A stretch of 10,215 nucleotides of DNA from Candidatus Magasanikiibacteriota bacterium (GTDB lineage: Bacteria; Patescibacteriota; Patescibacteriia; Magasanikbacterales; UBA922), in assembly GCA_003230965.1 (NCBI GenBank), contig QIHL01000032.1, positions 1 to 10,215 on the forward strand. The letters run 5' to 3'. Positions within the stretch are counted from its first letter, which is position 1. Every line of letters begins with the position of its first letter. Below the pieces are notes generated by a model that was not told the DNA's origin, did no database searches, and worked only from the letters and a program-made list of their open reading frames with translations. Positions 1 through 6,133 of the stretch are shown here, piece after piece. The translations under genes were made by a program, and so were the position numbers.

Positions 1-139
1 CGTATCCCATATCGCTTGAATCAACATCCAATGTAAGGAGGACTCCTCGCTCGTCAACCGTGCGATTAGTCTTTACGCTATCAGGATTATTTACAATCCC
101 TTTGATAACGAACTCCAAAAATGATTGATCTTGTTCCAT
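1..139 (-). CDS. khpA: KhpA, KH-domain RNA-binding protein (N-terminal 46 residues; runs off the left edge)
   Basis: KhpA is a small single-KH-domain protein that binds RNA, usually as a partner of KhpB, and in several bacteria affects cell division and envelope genes. The visible part begins MEQDQSFLEFVIKGIVNNPD and continues to DSSDMGY. This fits the family's N-terminus (a helix ending in a VxNPD-type motif, then a beta strand ending just before the GKxGRT RNA-binding loop). That loop would follow immediately beyond position 1 and is not visible. The ATG at 139 is the only start that fits; an in-frame TAG lies a short way upstream. No Shine-Dalgarno sequence is evident. Position directly after rpsP on the same strand is the classic rpsP-khpA arrangement and supports the call. 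It has its own promoter and a structured leader, so it can be expressed independently of rpsP. Family assignment is confident; function is by homology. Confidence 0.85.
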   Translation of the reverse strand, partial: MEQDQSFLEFVIKGIVNNPDSVKTNRTVDERGVLLTLDVDSSDMGY

Positions 140-169
140 AATCTGAAATACAATCTTCTAAATCTTTCA

Positions 170-205
170 GAACTGTCGACATCCCCGATCGGATCGGAGC
201 AGTTC
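170..205 (-). promoter_or_regulatory. Structured 5' leader of khpA
   Basis: The RNA between the khpA promoter and its ATG can fold. GAACTG (205-200) pairs with CAGTTC (175-170). Inside, CTCCGAT (199-193) pairs with ATCGGGG (189-183) over a 3-nt loop, and 7 nt (182-176) are left bulged. The segment is clearly richer in G+C than its surroundings. KhpA binds RNA, so autoregulation is a natural guess, but nothing in the sequence proves it. Confidence 0.4.
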
Positions 206-217
206 CATCGTTGATAT

Positions 218-246
218 ATAGTATCATACGACGAAATAAATGTCAA
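218..246 (-). promoter_or_regulatory. khpA promoter (TTGACA-17-TACTAT)
   Basis: The -35 box TTGACA is at 246-241, then a 17-nt spacer, then TACTAT at 223-218. Transcription would start near 211, giving a leader of about 70 nt to the khpA ATG. The -35 box directly abuts the T-rich tail of the rpsP terminator. Confidence 0.65.
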
Positions 247-276
247 AACAAAACCATCCACAGATGTGGATGGTTT
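243..276 (-). terminator. Rho-independent terminator of rpsP
   Basis: Read on the minus strand, AAACCATCCAC (276-266) pairs perfectly with GTGGATGGTTT (261-251) around a 4-nt loop. It is followed by a T-rich stretch TGTTTTG. It begins 19 nt after the rpsP stop codon. This separates rpsP from khpA, although the T tract runs into the khpA -35 box. Confidence 0.75.
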
Positions 277-294
277 GAATATCTAAAAAAATAT

Positions 295-630
295 TTACTT
301 CACTTCCTTTGTTTCTTTTTCTGCGGCCTTCTTTTCATTCATCTTTGCTACACGTTTATGACTAATCTCAACTGATTTCTTTTTGTCAGCCTGAATCAAT
401 CCTTCTTTTACAAAAATATTGTGAACAGTATTTGATGTTTGTGCGCCTTGACTCAACCAATATTCAATACGATCTTTTTTGAGATCTAAAATTTTTGGCT
501 CTTGAACTGGATTGTATTGACCTAAAATTTCCAAACTGCGTCCTTGCGTGTCCTTTGCTTTCTCAGAGATAACAAAACGATAGGACGGACTTTTTTTCTT
601 TCCAATGCGTTGGAGTCTAATAGTCAACAT
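295..630 (-). CDS. rpsP: Ribosomal protein bS16
   Basis: bS16 is a component of the 30S subunit that helps fold 16S rRNA. The protein is 111 residues. The start MLTIRLQRIGKKKSPSYRFV, the motif LGQYNP (36-41) and IEYWLSQGAQ (55-64) are characteristic. The family is usually about 80-90 residues; the surplus here is a lysine/glutamate-rich tail from about residue 83. The ATG at 630 was chosen because MLTIRLQR is the conserved N-terminus; a longer frame open to 666 would add 12 unconserved residues. There is no Shine-Dalgarno sequence. The gene has its own strong promoter and a foldable leader of about 90 nt, and a terminator follows it. smc lies upstream on the same strand and khpA downstream. 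Confidence 0.96.
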   Translation of the reverse strand: MLTIRLQRIGKKKSPSYRFVISEKAKDTQGRSLEILGQYNPVQEPKILDLKKDRIEYWLSQGAQTSNTVHNIFVKEGLIQADKKKSVEISHKRVAKMNEKKAAEKETKEVK

Positions 631-668
631 AGTATATAATGAAACAATAAATAGATAGAAGCTCAATT

Positions 669-724
669 CAGTACAGTTCGCTCACTTCTAATCAATATAT
701 AAAAAGAAGTATGAACGAGTACTG
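669..724 (-). promoter_or_regulatory. Hairpin leader of rpsP
   Basis: The RNA starting near 723 can form a long interrupted hairpin. CAGTAC (724-719) pairs with GTACTG (674-669), GTTC (716-713) with GAAC (679-676), and ACTTCT (710-705) with AGAAGT (689-684), with small internal loops and a loop of about 15 nt. It sits at the very 5' end of the predicted transcript. Ribosomal protein leaders are often sites of feedback control, but no known family was recognised. Confidence 0.45.
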
Positions 725-728
725 CAAG

Positions 729-757
729 AGTATAAAGAAAAACTACCAAATTGTCAA
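729..757 (-). promoter_or_regulatory. rpsP promoter (TTGACA-17-TATACT)
   Basis: The -35 box TTGACA is at 757-752, with a 17-nt spacer and TATACT at 734-729. The predicted start is near 722, about 90 nt before the rpsP ATG. It lies 34 nt after the smc stop codon, so rpsP does not depend on smc transcription. Confidence 0.8.
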
Positions 758-790
758 GAGAATGAAAAAAATTTCTACATCTTAATGTAT

Positions 791-3700
791 CTATTTTATA
801 GTTTTTTTCATATTTTCAAATTTCACACTCAAAAGTTTACTCATGCCATTTTGTCCCATACTTACACCATACAGTGCATCAGCCGTGTGCATGATTGCAC
901 GATTGTGCGTTATAAGGATAAATTGTGATGTTTCGGATAGCTCCTGAATAATATGTGTCAGACGCAGAGAATTAGCTTCATCTAGTGCTGCCTCTACTTC
1001 GTCTAGCACAACAAACGGAGACGGATTATTGCGTAAAATTGCACACAAAAGAGCGAGCGACGTTAAAGTTTGTTCTCCTCCTGACAATGCTCGTAAATGC
1101 GTTACTTTTTTGCCTGGTGGCACGGCCTTAACTTCAATGCCAGACAAAATCTTCTTACCTTTCTTTTTCCTTGTTAGAATTTCATTTTCTTCTAATAGTT
1201 CTTCTACCACAACAGCATCTCCTTCTGTTTCCGATTGTGTATCATTTTCATACACTTCAATTAGATCCGCATCTCCTCCGTCAAACAAAACCTTAAAATA
1301 TCTAGTAAACTCCTTTTTAATTTGCTTGAATGTTTTATTCCACTGCTTTTTCATAAGTGCATCCAAATCCGCAATCATTGTATTTAGATCATCAATTGTC
1401 TTGTATAAATCTGTCAATTGAACATCCAGTTTATCATGACGAGTTTTTATTTCTTTATACTCTTGAATAACCTCTTCGTCAATTCCACCAATTAAACTCA
1501 ATTGATATTTTAATTTCTGAATTTCATGCTCGGTTTTTTCTAGTTGATCAGCTGACAACATGTCCACAACTCGTTCTACTAATTCAGCTACAGATATTTT
1601 CAATTCCTGAAAACACTCATGAGTAACATCTTCTTGTTTGGTTTCCAAACGAGCAACTTCAACCTGCTGTGTATTACGTTTATCCACGAGGATATTTAAA
1701 GAGTCCTGTGTTTGTTGCATTATATCCTGCAACAAAAAAATCCTCTGTTTTTTCTGTTCTTCTTTTTCATTGAACGAAGCAACACCAGCTTGTGCGACAC
1801 TGAGTTCTTTTTCTATAAATGTAATTTCATTATCAATATCCTTCTTTTGTATTGCCAGATCTGCCATAGCTGTAGAATAATCTGATTCGCTCATATCTAA
1901 CAAAGAAAGTTCTTGTTCTAACGAAGCTTTTCCCTCACCAACTTCACGAAGACGTGTCTTTAACATATCAACTTTGTTTTGTTGAATCTCTACTTTTGAT
2001 TCTATTTCTAATACATCCGCTAATACAGTTTCGTATGTGATTTCTAACTGATCAAGTCTACGCTGTTCTTCATCAATTTTCTTTTCGTCTGCTTCACATT
2101 GTTTTTCAGAAAATATTGATGTGCTATCTGAAAAACTGATACCGTCTTGTCTCTTTTTGCGATAACCACCTTTCAAAGACCCACTTCGTTCAAGTATATC
2201 CCCTTCCAGCGTTACCATACGCACACGACCAACACCAATCTTTCGCGCGGTCGCAATGTCGTCTACCACAACAGTAGATCCAAAAACGAACGAAAAAATA
2301 TCATCAAACTGTTTTTCATAACGCACAAGATCAAGGGCAAGCCCATGCACAGATGGCATATTCAAAATATCATCAATATCATTTGGCACATATCGTCCAC
2401 GAATCGTTGTCAGTGGCAAAAAAGTTGCAACTCCCATTTGTTCATGGCGTAAAAATTGAATACATGATTCTGCGACAGAAGCATCGGCAACAACTACAGA
2501 AGATAAATATGATCCTGCCGCAATATCCAATGCAAGTTGAAATTGTTTATCTACTCTACCAAGTCGTGCGACCAAATCAAAAATTTTTCCAAACTGATCA
2601 CGGTTTACCATTATACTTTGTACAGCGCGAAAGCCAGAAAATTGCCAACTAGATTGTTGACTTTTTGATTCAATTGCTTGTTGTTTCAAAATTATTAATG
2701 AACTACGCAATTGTGTTCGTTCTGTGTAGAGTTTGTCAATATGTTGCTTAGCATCAATCACCGCCATGCGCACATCAGTCAATGACTGATTCTCCTGTTC
2801 TATATCTTTCAATAATTGTGTTTCCTGCTTACTCATTTCATTGACTTTTTGTTCCAACCACGCAACGTTCTGCTTCCCTGCTTTTGAATATTCTGTGTGC
2901 AACCGTCCTTCTAGGACTGCACGCTCGCGTTCCAAATCAGTTTTCTTTTTAACAATACCTTGGTATATATCTTGCAACCCGATAAATATATCTTGACGGG
3001 ATTCGCTACGTGCTAATGTTGCCAATTCTTCTTGTGTTGATTTCAATTCTTGACTCAATTGATTATATTCAATTTTTGACTTTGTGAGTGGATCTTGCAA
3101 CGCCAGTATTTGATCAGTATTAAAATGCCAAAGTGTAACATAGTACACTTCCTGCGCATTGCGAAGATTGACTTCCACGGTTTGGCGTTGTTCTAATTTT
3201 TTTACCTGACGAGATAATGATTTCAATCGTGGTGCAATTTCTTCTTGCAACATTTCAGCTTGTGCAATATGCTCTTTACTTCGGTTTAACTTCAGAATGG
3301 CTTGATGTCGTTTGATTTGAAATTCCTTAATGCCAACTGCTTCATCAAAAAATGATTTACGCTCGCTTGCACTTTGAAATAGCATCTTGTCAATTGTACC
3401 TTGTCCGATGACACTATAACTGCCATGCGCAAATTGCGCCTTTGCTAGCAAAATCTGAAGATCAAACAAACGTACTGGCTGACCATTGATAGCATATTCA
3501 CTTTCTCCTGTGCGATAGAGCTTACGACTGATGATTAGTTCATCGTAGTCAATAGGTGCACGATGATCTTTATTGTCAAATGTCAATGTTACACTTGCCA
3601 TGCCCATCTTTCCTTTACCTATAGATCCAGAAAAAATAACATCTTCACTTTTTTTTCCACGAAGTATTTTCATACTCTGTTCACCCATCACCCACCGAAT

Positions 3701-3847
3701 TGCATCGCTCACATTACTCTTTCCACTCCCATTTGGACCTACAATTGCAGTAATACTATTACGATCTTGAAAAGCTGGAAGAAATTCCAATACAGTCTTT
3801 TCTGCAAAAGACTTAAAACCGTAAATTTCAATAGATTTGAAGTACAT
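791..3847 (-). CDS. smc: Chromosome segregation ATPase Smc
   Basis: Smc forms a ring-shaped ATPase dimer that, with ScpA and ScpB (not in this window), loops and compacts DNA for segregation. The protein is 1018 residues. In order it has an N-terminal head half with Walker A GPNGSGKS (37-44), a first coiled-coil arm (about 165-400), a hinge (about 405-560), a second coiled coil (about 565-850), and a C-terminal head half. The latter carries the ABC signature LSGGEQ (921-926), Walker B FVVLDE (945-950, catalytic E950) and the H-loop histidine (981). All ATPase motifs are intact. The start is ATG 3847, giving MYFKSIEIYGFKSFAEKT, the usual Smc N-terminus; the 28 extra residues available upstream are unconserved and overlap the promoter. 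It is shorter than typical bacterial Smc (nearly 1200 residues), mainly in the arms. A charged insertion (about 866-900) precedes the signature motif. It is transcribed divergently from nrnA. Confidence 0.97.
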   Translation of the reverse strand: MYFKSIEIYGFKSFAEKTVLEFLPAFQDRNSITAIVGPNGSGKSNVSDAIRWVMGEQSMKILRGKKSEDVIFSGSIGKGKMGMASVTLTFDNKDHRAPIDYDELIISRKLYRTGESEYAINGQPVRLFDLQILLAKAQFAHGSYSVIGQGTIDKMLFQSASERKSFFDEAVGIKEFQIKRHQAILKLNRSKEHIAQAEMLQEEIAPRLKSLSRQVKKLEQRQTVEVNLRNAQEVYYVTLWHFNTDQILALQDPLTKSKIEYNQLSQELKSTQEELATLARSESRQDIFIGLQDIYQGIVKKKTDLERERAVLEGRLHTEYSKAGKQNVAWLEQKVNEMSKQETQLLKDIEQENQSLTDVRMAVIDAKQHIDKLYTERTQLRSSLIILKQQAIESKSQQSSWQFSGFRAVQSIMVNRDQFGKIFDLVARLGRVDKQFQLALDIAAGSYLSSVVVADASVAESCIQFLRHEQMGVATFLPLTTIRGRYVPNDIDDILNMPSVHGLALDLVRYEKQFDDIFSFVFGSTVVVDDIATARKIGVGRVRMVTLEGDILERSGSLKGGYRKKRQDGISFSDSTSIFSEKQCEADEKKIDEEQRRLDQLEITYETVLADVLEIESKVEIQQNKVDMLKTRLREVGEGKASLEQELSLLDMSESDYSTAMADLAIQKKDIDNEITFIEKELSVAQAGVASFNEKEEQKKQRIFLLQDIMQQTQDSLNILVDKRNTQQVEVARLETKQEDVTHECFQELKISVAELVERVVDMLSADQLEKTEHEIQKLKYQLSLIGGIDEEVIQEYKEIKTRHDKLDVQLTDLYKTIDDLNTMIADLDALMKKQWNKTFKQIKKEFTRYFKVLFDGGDADLIEVYENDTQSETEGDAVVVEELLEENEILTRKKKGKKILSGIEVKAVPPGKKVTHLRALSGGEQTLTSLALLCAILRNNPSPFVVLDEVEAALDEANSLRLTHIIQELSETSQFILITHNRAIMHTADALYGVSMGQNGMSKLLSVKFENMKKTIK

Positions 3848-3872
3848 GGTAGAATACGCAATAAACAGTACC

Positions 3873-3902
3873 ATGATACCACAAAATGAACGCGTCTCAC
3901 AA
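3873..3902 (-). promoter_or_regulatory. Possible smc promoter with extended -10
   Basis: TATCAT (3878-3873) is preceded by TGG, an extended -10 signature. A weak -35 TTGTGA (3902-3897) lies 18 nt upstream. The start would be near 3866, leaving a leader of about 20 nt. This would place the in-frame upstream ATG within the -10 box and supports ATG 3847 as the smc start. Confidence 0.4.
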
Positions 3903-3930
3903 GATGAAAGACAAACACCCAAATTAGTCA

Positions 3931-3971
3931 AAGTATGACATTTCTAAATCCCTAGAAGTATGACATTTCTA
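3931..3971. repeat. 16-bp direct repeat between smc and nrnA
   Basis: AAGTATGACATTTCTA occurs at 3931-3946 and again, identically, at 3956-3971, a period of 25 bp. TTCTA and TAGAA around the spacer (3942-3946, 3953-3957) also form a short inverted repeat. It lies between the divergent smc and nrnA promoters, which suggests a binding site for a regulator; no known operator was recognised. Confidence 0.7.
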
Positions 3972-3999
3972 TTTCCCGTTGACACATTTGTACATCTCC

Positions 4000-4028
4000 T
4001 TGACAAACTTCTCAAATATAGGTATACT
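4000..4028 (+). promoter_or_regulatory. nrnA promoter (TTGACA-17-TATACT)
   Basis: TTGACA at 4000-4005, a 17-nt spacer and TATACT at 4023-4028. The predicted start is near 4035, giving a leader of about 53 nt before ATG 4088. A second TTGACA lies at 3979-3984 without a matching -10 box. Confidence 0.8.
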
Positions 4029-4087
4029 CCTCAGCTTGCTCTATTCTTCAACAAAAAATTTTTAACCTCAAAGGTATCCAAACTTTC

Positions 4088-5077
4088 ATGTTCAACCATA
4101 CCGCAAAACGCATGTATTATACTTTGCAACAGGCTCGCAAAGTGATTTTGATATCACACAAAAATCCAGATGGTGATACACTCGGATCAGTAACAGCACT
4201 CATGCATTTACTTGAAACAATAAATATTCCCCACATTGGTTTTTGTGTTACGCCTATTGAAGATAAATTTTTATATTTGCCATACGTAGACAAAATTACA
4301 AACGACCCAAAAATTTGGCAAGATACAAACATAGATGTTGTCATCACGTGCGACGGTGGAGATCTTGATTATCTTGGGATTCGTACACATATAGAGGGAA
4401 TGAAACAAACACATACACTTCTGAACATTGACCACCATCAAACAAACAAAAAATTTGGCGACATTAACTTGGTCGTACCAACTGCAGCGTCAACAACTGA
4501 AATTATCTATGGTATTTTTGAAGCAAACACACTACTCATTGAACAACATGTTGCTACAAGTCTATTGACTGGACTTATCACTGACACAGACAACTTTACA
4601 AATGGAGCAACAACAGCTAGTTCGCTTGCCATTGCGAGCAAACTCATTCACCTTGGTGGAAATATTGCGTTGATTCAAGACAGATTTATTCACGACAAAA
4701 CGCTTGATGTATTGAAAGTATGGGGTACAGTGTTAGGTCGTCTAGTAAAAGACGAAGAATTAGATCTAGTCTACACATATCTAACATTGAATGACCTAAA
4801 ACAATGTGATGTAGCCGAAGCAGAAACAGATGGACTGGCAAACTTTTTAAATAACCTCGGAGAAGGAAAAGCTGAAATGATTTTGAAACAAATTGACACT
4901 CACACATTCAAAGGTAGTTTCCGAACTACAAATGATAATGTTAATGTAGCAAAATGGGCACTTTCCATGGGTGGTGGTGGACACAAAAAAGCTTCTGGAT
5001 TTAGTGTAGAAGCTAAAACGCCAGAGGATGCAATTAAACAAATATTAAATAATATCCGAGAAATTGAACAAATATAA
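4088..5077 (+). CDS. nrnA: DHH/DHHA1 phosphoesterase, NrnA-like (nanoRNase / pAp phosphatase)
   Basis: Proteins of this family hydrolyse very short RNAs (nanoRNA), pAp, or linear dinucleotides from cyclic di-nucleotide breakdown, using two Mn ions; the precise substrate here cannot be told from sequence. The protein is 329 residues, normal for NrnA. Metal-binding motifs are complete: SHKNPDGD (23-30; H24, D28, D30), CDGGD (88-92; D89), the eponymous DHH (115-117) and GLITDTDNF (162-170; D166). The C-terminal DHHA1 substrate-binding domain carries GGGGHKKASG (295-304). ATG 4088 is taken as the start; an ATG eight codons later (4112) would also keep the whole fold. The best ribosome-binding match, AAGG at 4071-4074, lies 13 nt away, which is far. 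It starts divergently from smc, and clpP follows on the same strand with its own promoter and no terminator between, so read-through is possible. Confidence 0.9.
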   Translation: MFNHTAKRMYYTLQQARKVILISHKNPDGDTLGSVTALMHLLETINIPHIGFCVTPIEDKFLYLPYVDKITNDPKIWQDTNIDVVITCDGGDLDYLGIRTHIEGMKQTHTLLNIDHHQTNKKFGDINLVVPTAASTTEIIYGIFEANTLLIEQHVATSLLTGLITDTDNFTNGATTASSLAIASKLIHLGGNIALIQDRFIHDKTLDVLKVWGTVLGRLVKDEELDLVYTYLTLNDLKQCDVAEAETDGLANFLNNLGEGKAEMILKQIDTHTFKGSFRTTNDNVNVAKWALSMGGGGHKKASGFSVEAKTPEDAIKQILNNIREIEQI

Positions 5078-5085
5078 ATCATACC

Positions 5086-5113
5086 TTGATTTCTATTCAA
5101 AAATTGCTATACT
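5086..5113 (+). promoter_or_regulatory. clpP promoter (TTGATT-16-TATACT)
   Basis: TTGATT at 5086-5091, a 16-nt spacer and TATACT at 5108-5113, starting 9 nt after the nrnA stop. Transcription would begin near 5120. The roughly 114-nt leader is A-rich with only about four G residues and no Shine-Dalgarno sequence. No CtsR heptad, CIRCE or HspR-type operator is visible. Confidence 0.6.
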
Positions 5114-5233
5114 ATCTTTATCAGTATAAAAATAAAATAAAAAAAAACTGCAACAAATATATTTACGTATAACAAAACTAACATTTTCATAACAAAAAAT
5201 TTATTTATTTTACAATCAATAAACAAACACTGT

Positions 5234-5836
5234 ATGTCAGAACCACACGAAATTACCTCTCAATATCTCATTCCAACAGTAATTGAAAAAACTAATCGTG
5301 GTGAGCGAGCCTATGATATTTATTCTCGCCTACTCAAAGATCATATTATTTTTCTCGGCACAGTAATTGATGATGCAGTTGCAAATACTGTAATTGCCCA
5401 ATTGCTTTTTTTGGCAAATCAAGAACCTGAAAAAGATATTAAAATATATATCAACTCACCTGGAGGATCCGTTACGTCAGGCATGGCTATTTACGATACA
5501 ATGCAATACATAAAACCAGATGTCTCTACGATTTGTATTGGTATTGCAGCCAGCATGGCCTCACTCTTGCTCGCTGCTGGTACAAAAAATAAACGCTTTG
5601 TCCTTCCAAATAGTGAAGTTATGATTCACCAAGTGATGGGTGAAATGCAAGGACAAGCCAGCGATATAAAAATTCATGCTGAACATATCTTGAGAATGAA
5701 AGACAGGCTAAATGGTATTCTTGCAAGACACACTGGACAAGATATTGAAACTATTGAAAAAGACGCAGACCGAGATAACTTTATGATTGCAGAAGATGCA
5801 GTCGCTTATGGATTGGCAGACAAAGTGATTATGTAA
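5234..5836 (+). CDS. clpP: ATP-dependent Clp protease proteolytic subunit ClpP
   Basis: ClpP is the serine peptidase that forms a double heptamer chamber. AAA+ unfoldases such as ClpX or ClpC (not in this window) feed it. The protein is 200 residues, the family's usual size. The catalytic triad is present: S107 in GIAASMAS (103-110), H132 in MIHQVMGE (130-137) and D181 in DRDNFM (179-184). The oligomerisation and substrate-strand motif INSPGGSV (73-80) is also intact. The N-terminus YLIPTVIE (11-18) matches the processed start of ClpP; the ten residues before it may be a short propeptide. The start ATG 5234 has no Shine-Dalgarno sequence. A terminator begins 47 nt after the stop and is shared with the convergent RNA gene. 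Confidence 0.97.
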   Translation: MSEPHEITSQYLIPTVIEKTNRGERAYDIYSRLLKDHIIFLGTVIDDAVANTVIAQLLFLANQEPEKDIKIYINSPGGSVTSGMAIYDTMQYIKPDVSTICIGIAASMASLLLAAGTKNKRFVLPNSEVMIHQVMGEMQGQASDIKIHAEHILRMKDRLNGILARHTGQDIETIEKDADRDNFMIAEDAVAYGLADKVIM

Positions 5837-5879
5837 ACTATAAAATCTAGCAGTACAAATAATACAAACTATTCACACA

Positions 5880-6128
5880 AACAAAACTCCGCCCAAAAGG
5901 CAGAGTTTTTGTGATAGCTTTTTTGTGGAACAAAATTGTTCCGTATGCTGTACCCAAGAAGGTGTGTGGTAGGCAAAGGCGAGCCGTGGCCTGCTCTCCC
6001 CTATTACACACCTCCATGCTTGTCGTGGATACAGAGATATACGCATTTCCCGTTCATGTGATACGCATACGAACTCTGCATCCAGTTCATCGGTTCATTA
6101 GAAATATTTTACGGTTCATGAGAATAAC
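5880..6128 (-). ncRNA. Probable structured non-coding RNA, unknown family
   Basis: A near-consensus minus-strand promoter (6162-6134) reads into about 245 nt ending at a terminator, with no credible long reading frame on that strand. By hand count, 77 of 150 bases from 5941 to 6090 are G or C, clearly above the AT-rich genes around it, as is common for structured RNAs in AT-rich genomes. Visible helices: GGATGCAGAG (6083-6074) with CTCTGTATCC (6036-6027), 10 bp with one G-U. AGGTGTGT (6013-6006) with ACACACCT (5967-5960), extendable by two pairs. GGGGAGAGC (6001-5993) with GCTCGCCTT (5984-5976), one mismatch and two G-U. GGAACAA with TTGTTCC (5942-5927). The terminator follows. GTATCC (6032-6027) could instead pair with GGGTAC (5955-5950), an alternative fold. 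I looked for hallmark sequences of SRP RNA, tmRNA, RNase P RNA and T-box and did not find them; 6S RNA cannot be excluded by eye. An alternative reading is two overlapping micro-ORFs (see findings). Confidence 0.6.
5883..5910. terminator. Bidirectional terminator between clpP and the ncRNA
   Basis: AAAACTC, a mismatch, GCC (5883-5893) pairs with GGC, a mismatch, GAGTTTT (5899-5909) over a CAAAA loop. Plus-strand transcripts from clpP end in TTTTT (5906-5910). Minus-strand transcripts of the RNA gene run into TTTTGTTTG (5886-5878). Both orientations look functional. Confidence 0.8.
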
Positions 6129-6133
6129 GATAG

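Noticed and set aside
763..789. Possible smc terminator: TACAT-TAAG-ATGTA followed by a T run
   Set aside because: The stem is only 5 A/T-rich pairs and the T run begins 4 nt after it; too weak to annotate.
1029..3889. Several plus-strand frames of 65-130 codons antisense to smc
   Set aside because: Smc on the minus strand is complete with all motifs; these have no family features and are shadows of it.
3960..4145. A 61-codon plus-strand frame overlapping the nrnA promoter and start
   Set aside because: It spans the -35 and -10 boxes and runs out of frame into nrnA; a chance frame.
5943..6020. SRP RNA in the G+C-rich part of the intergenic region
   Set aside because: The conserved GGAAG-GAAGCA-type loop sequence of SRP RNA is missing on both strands.
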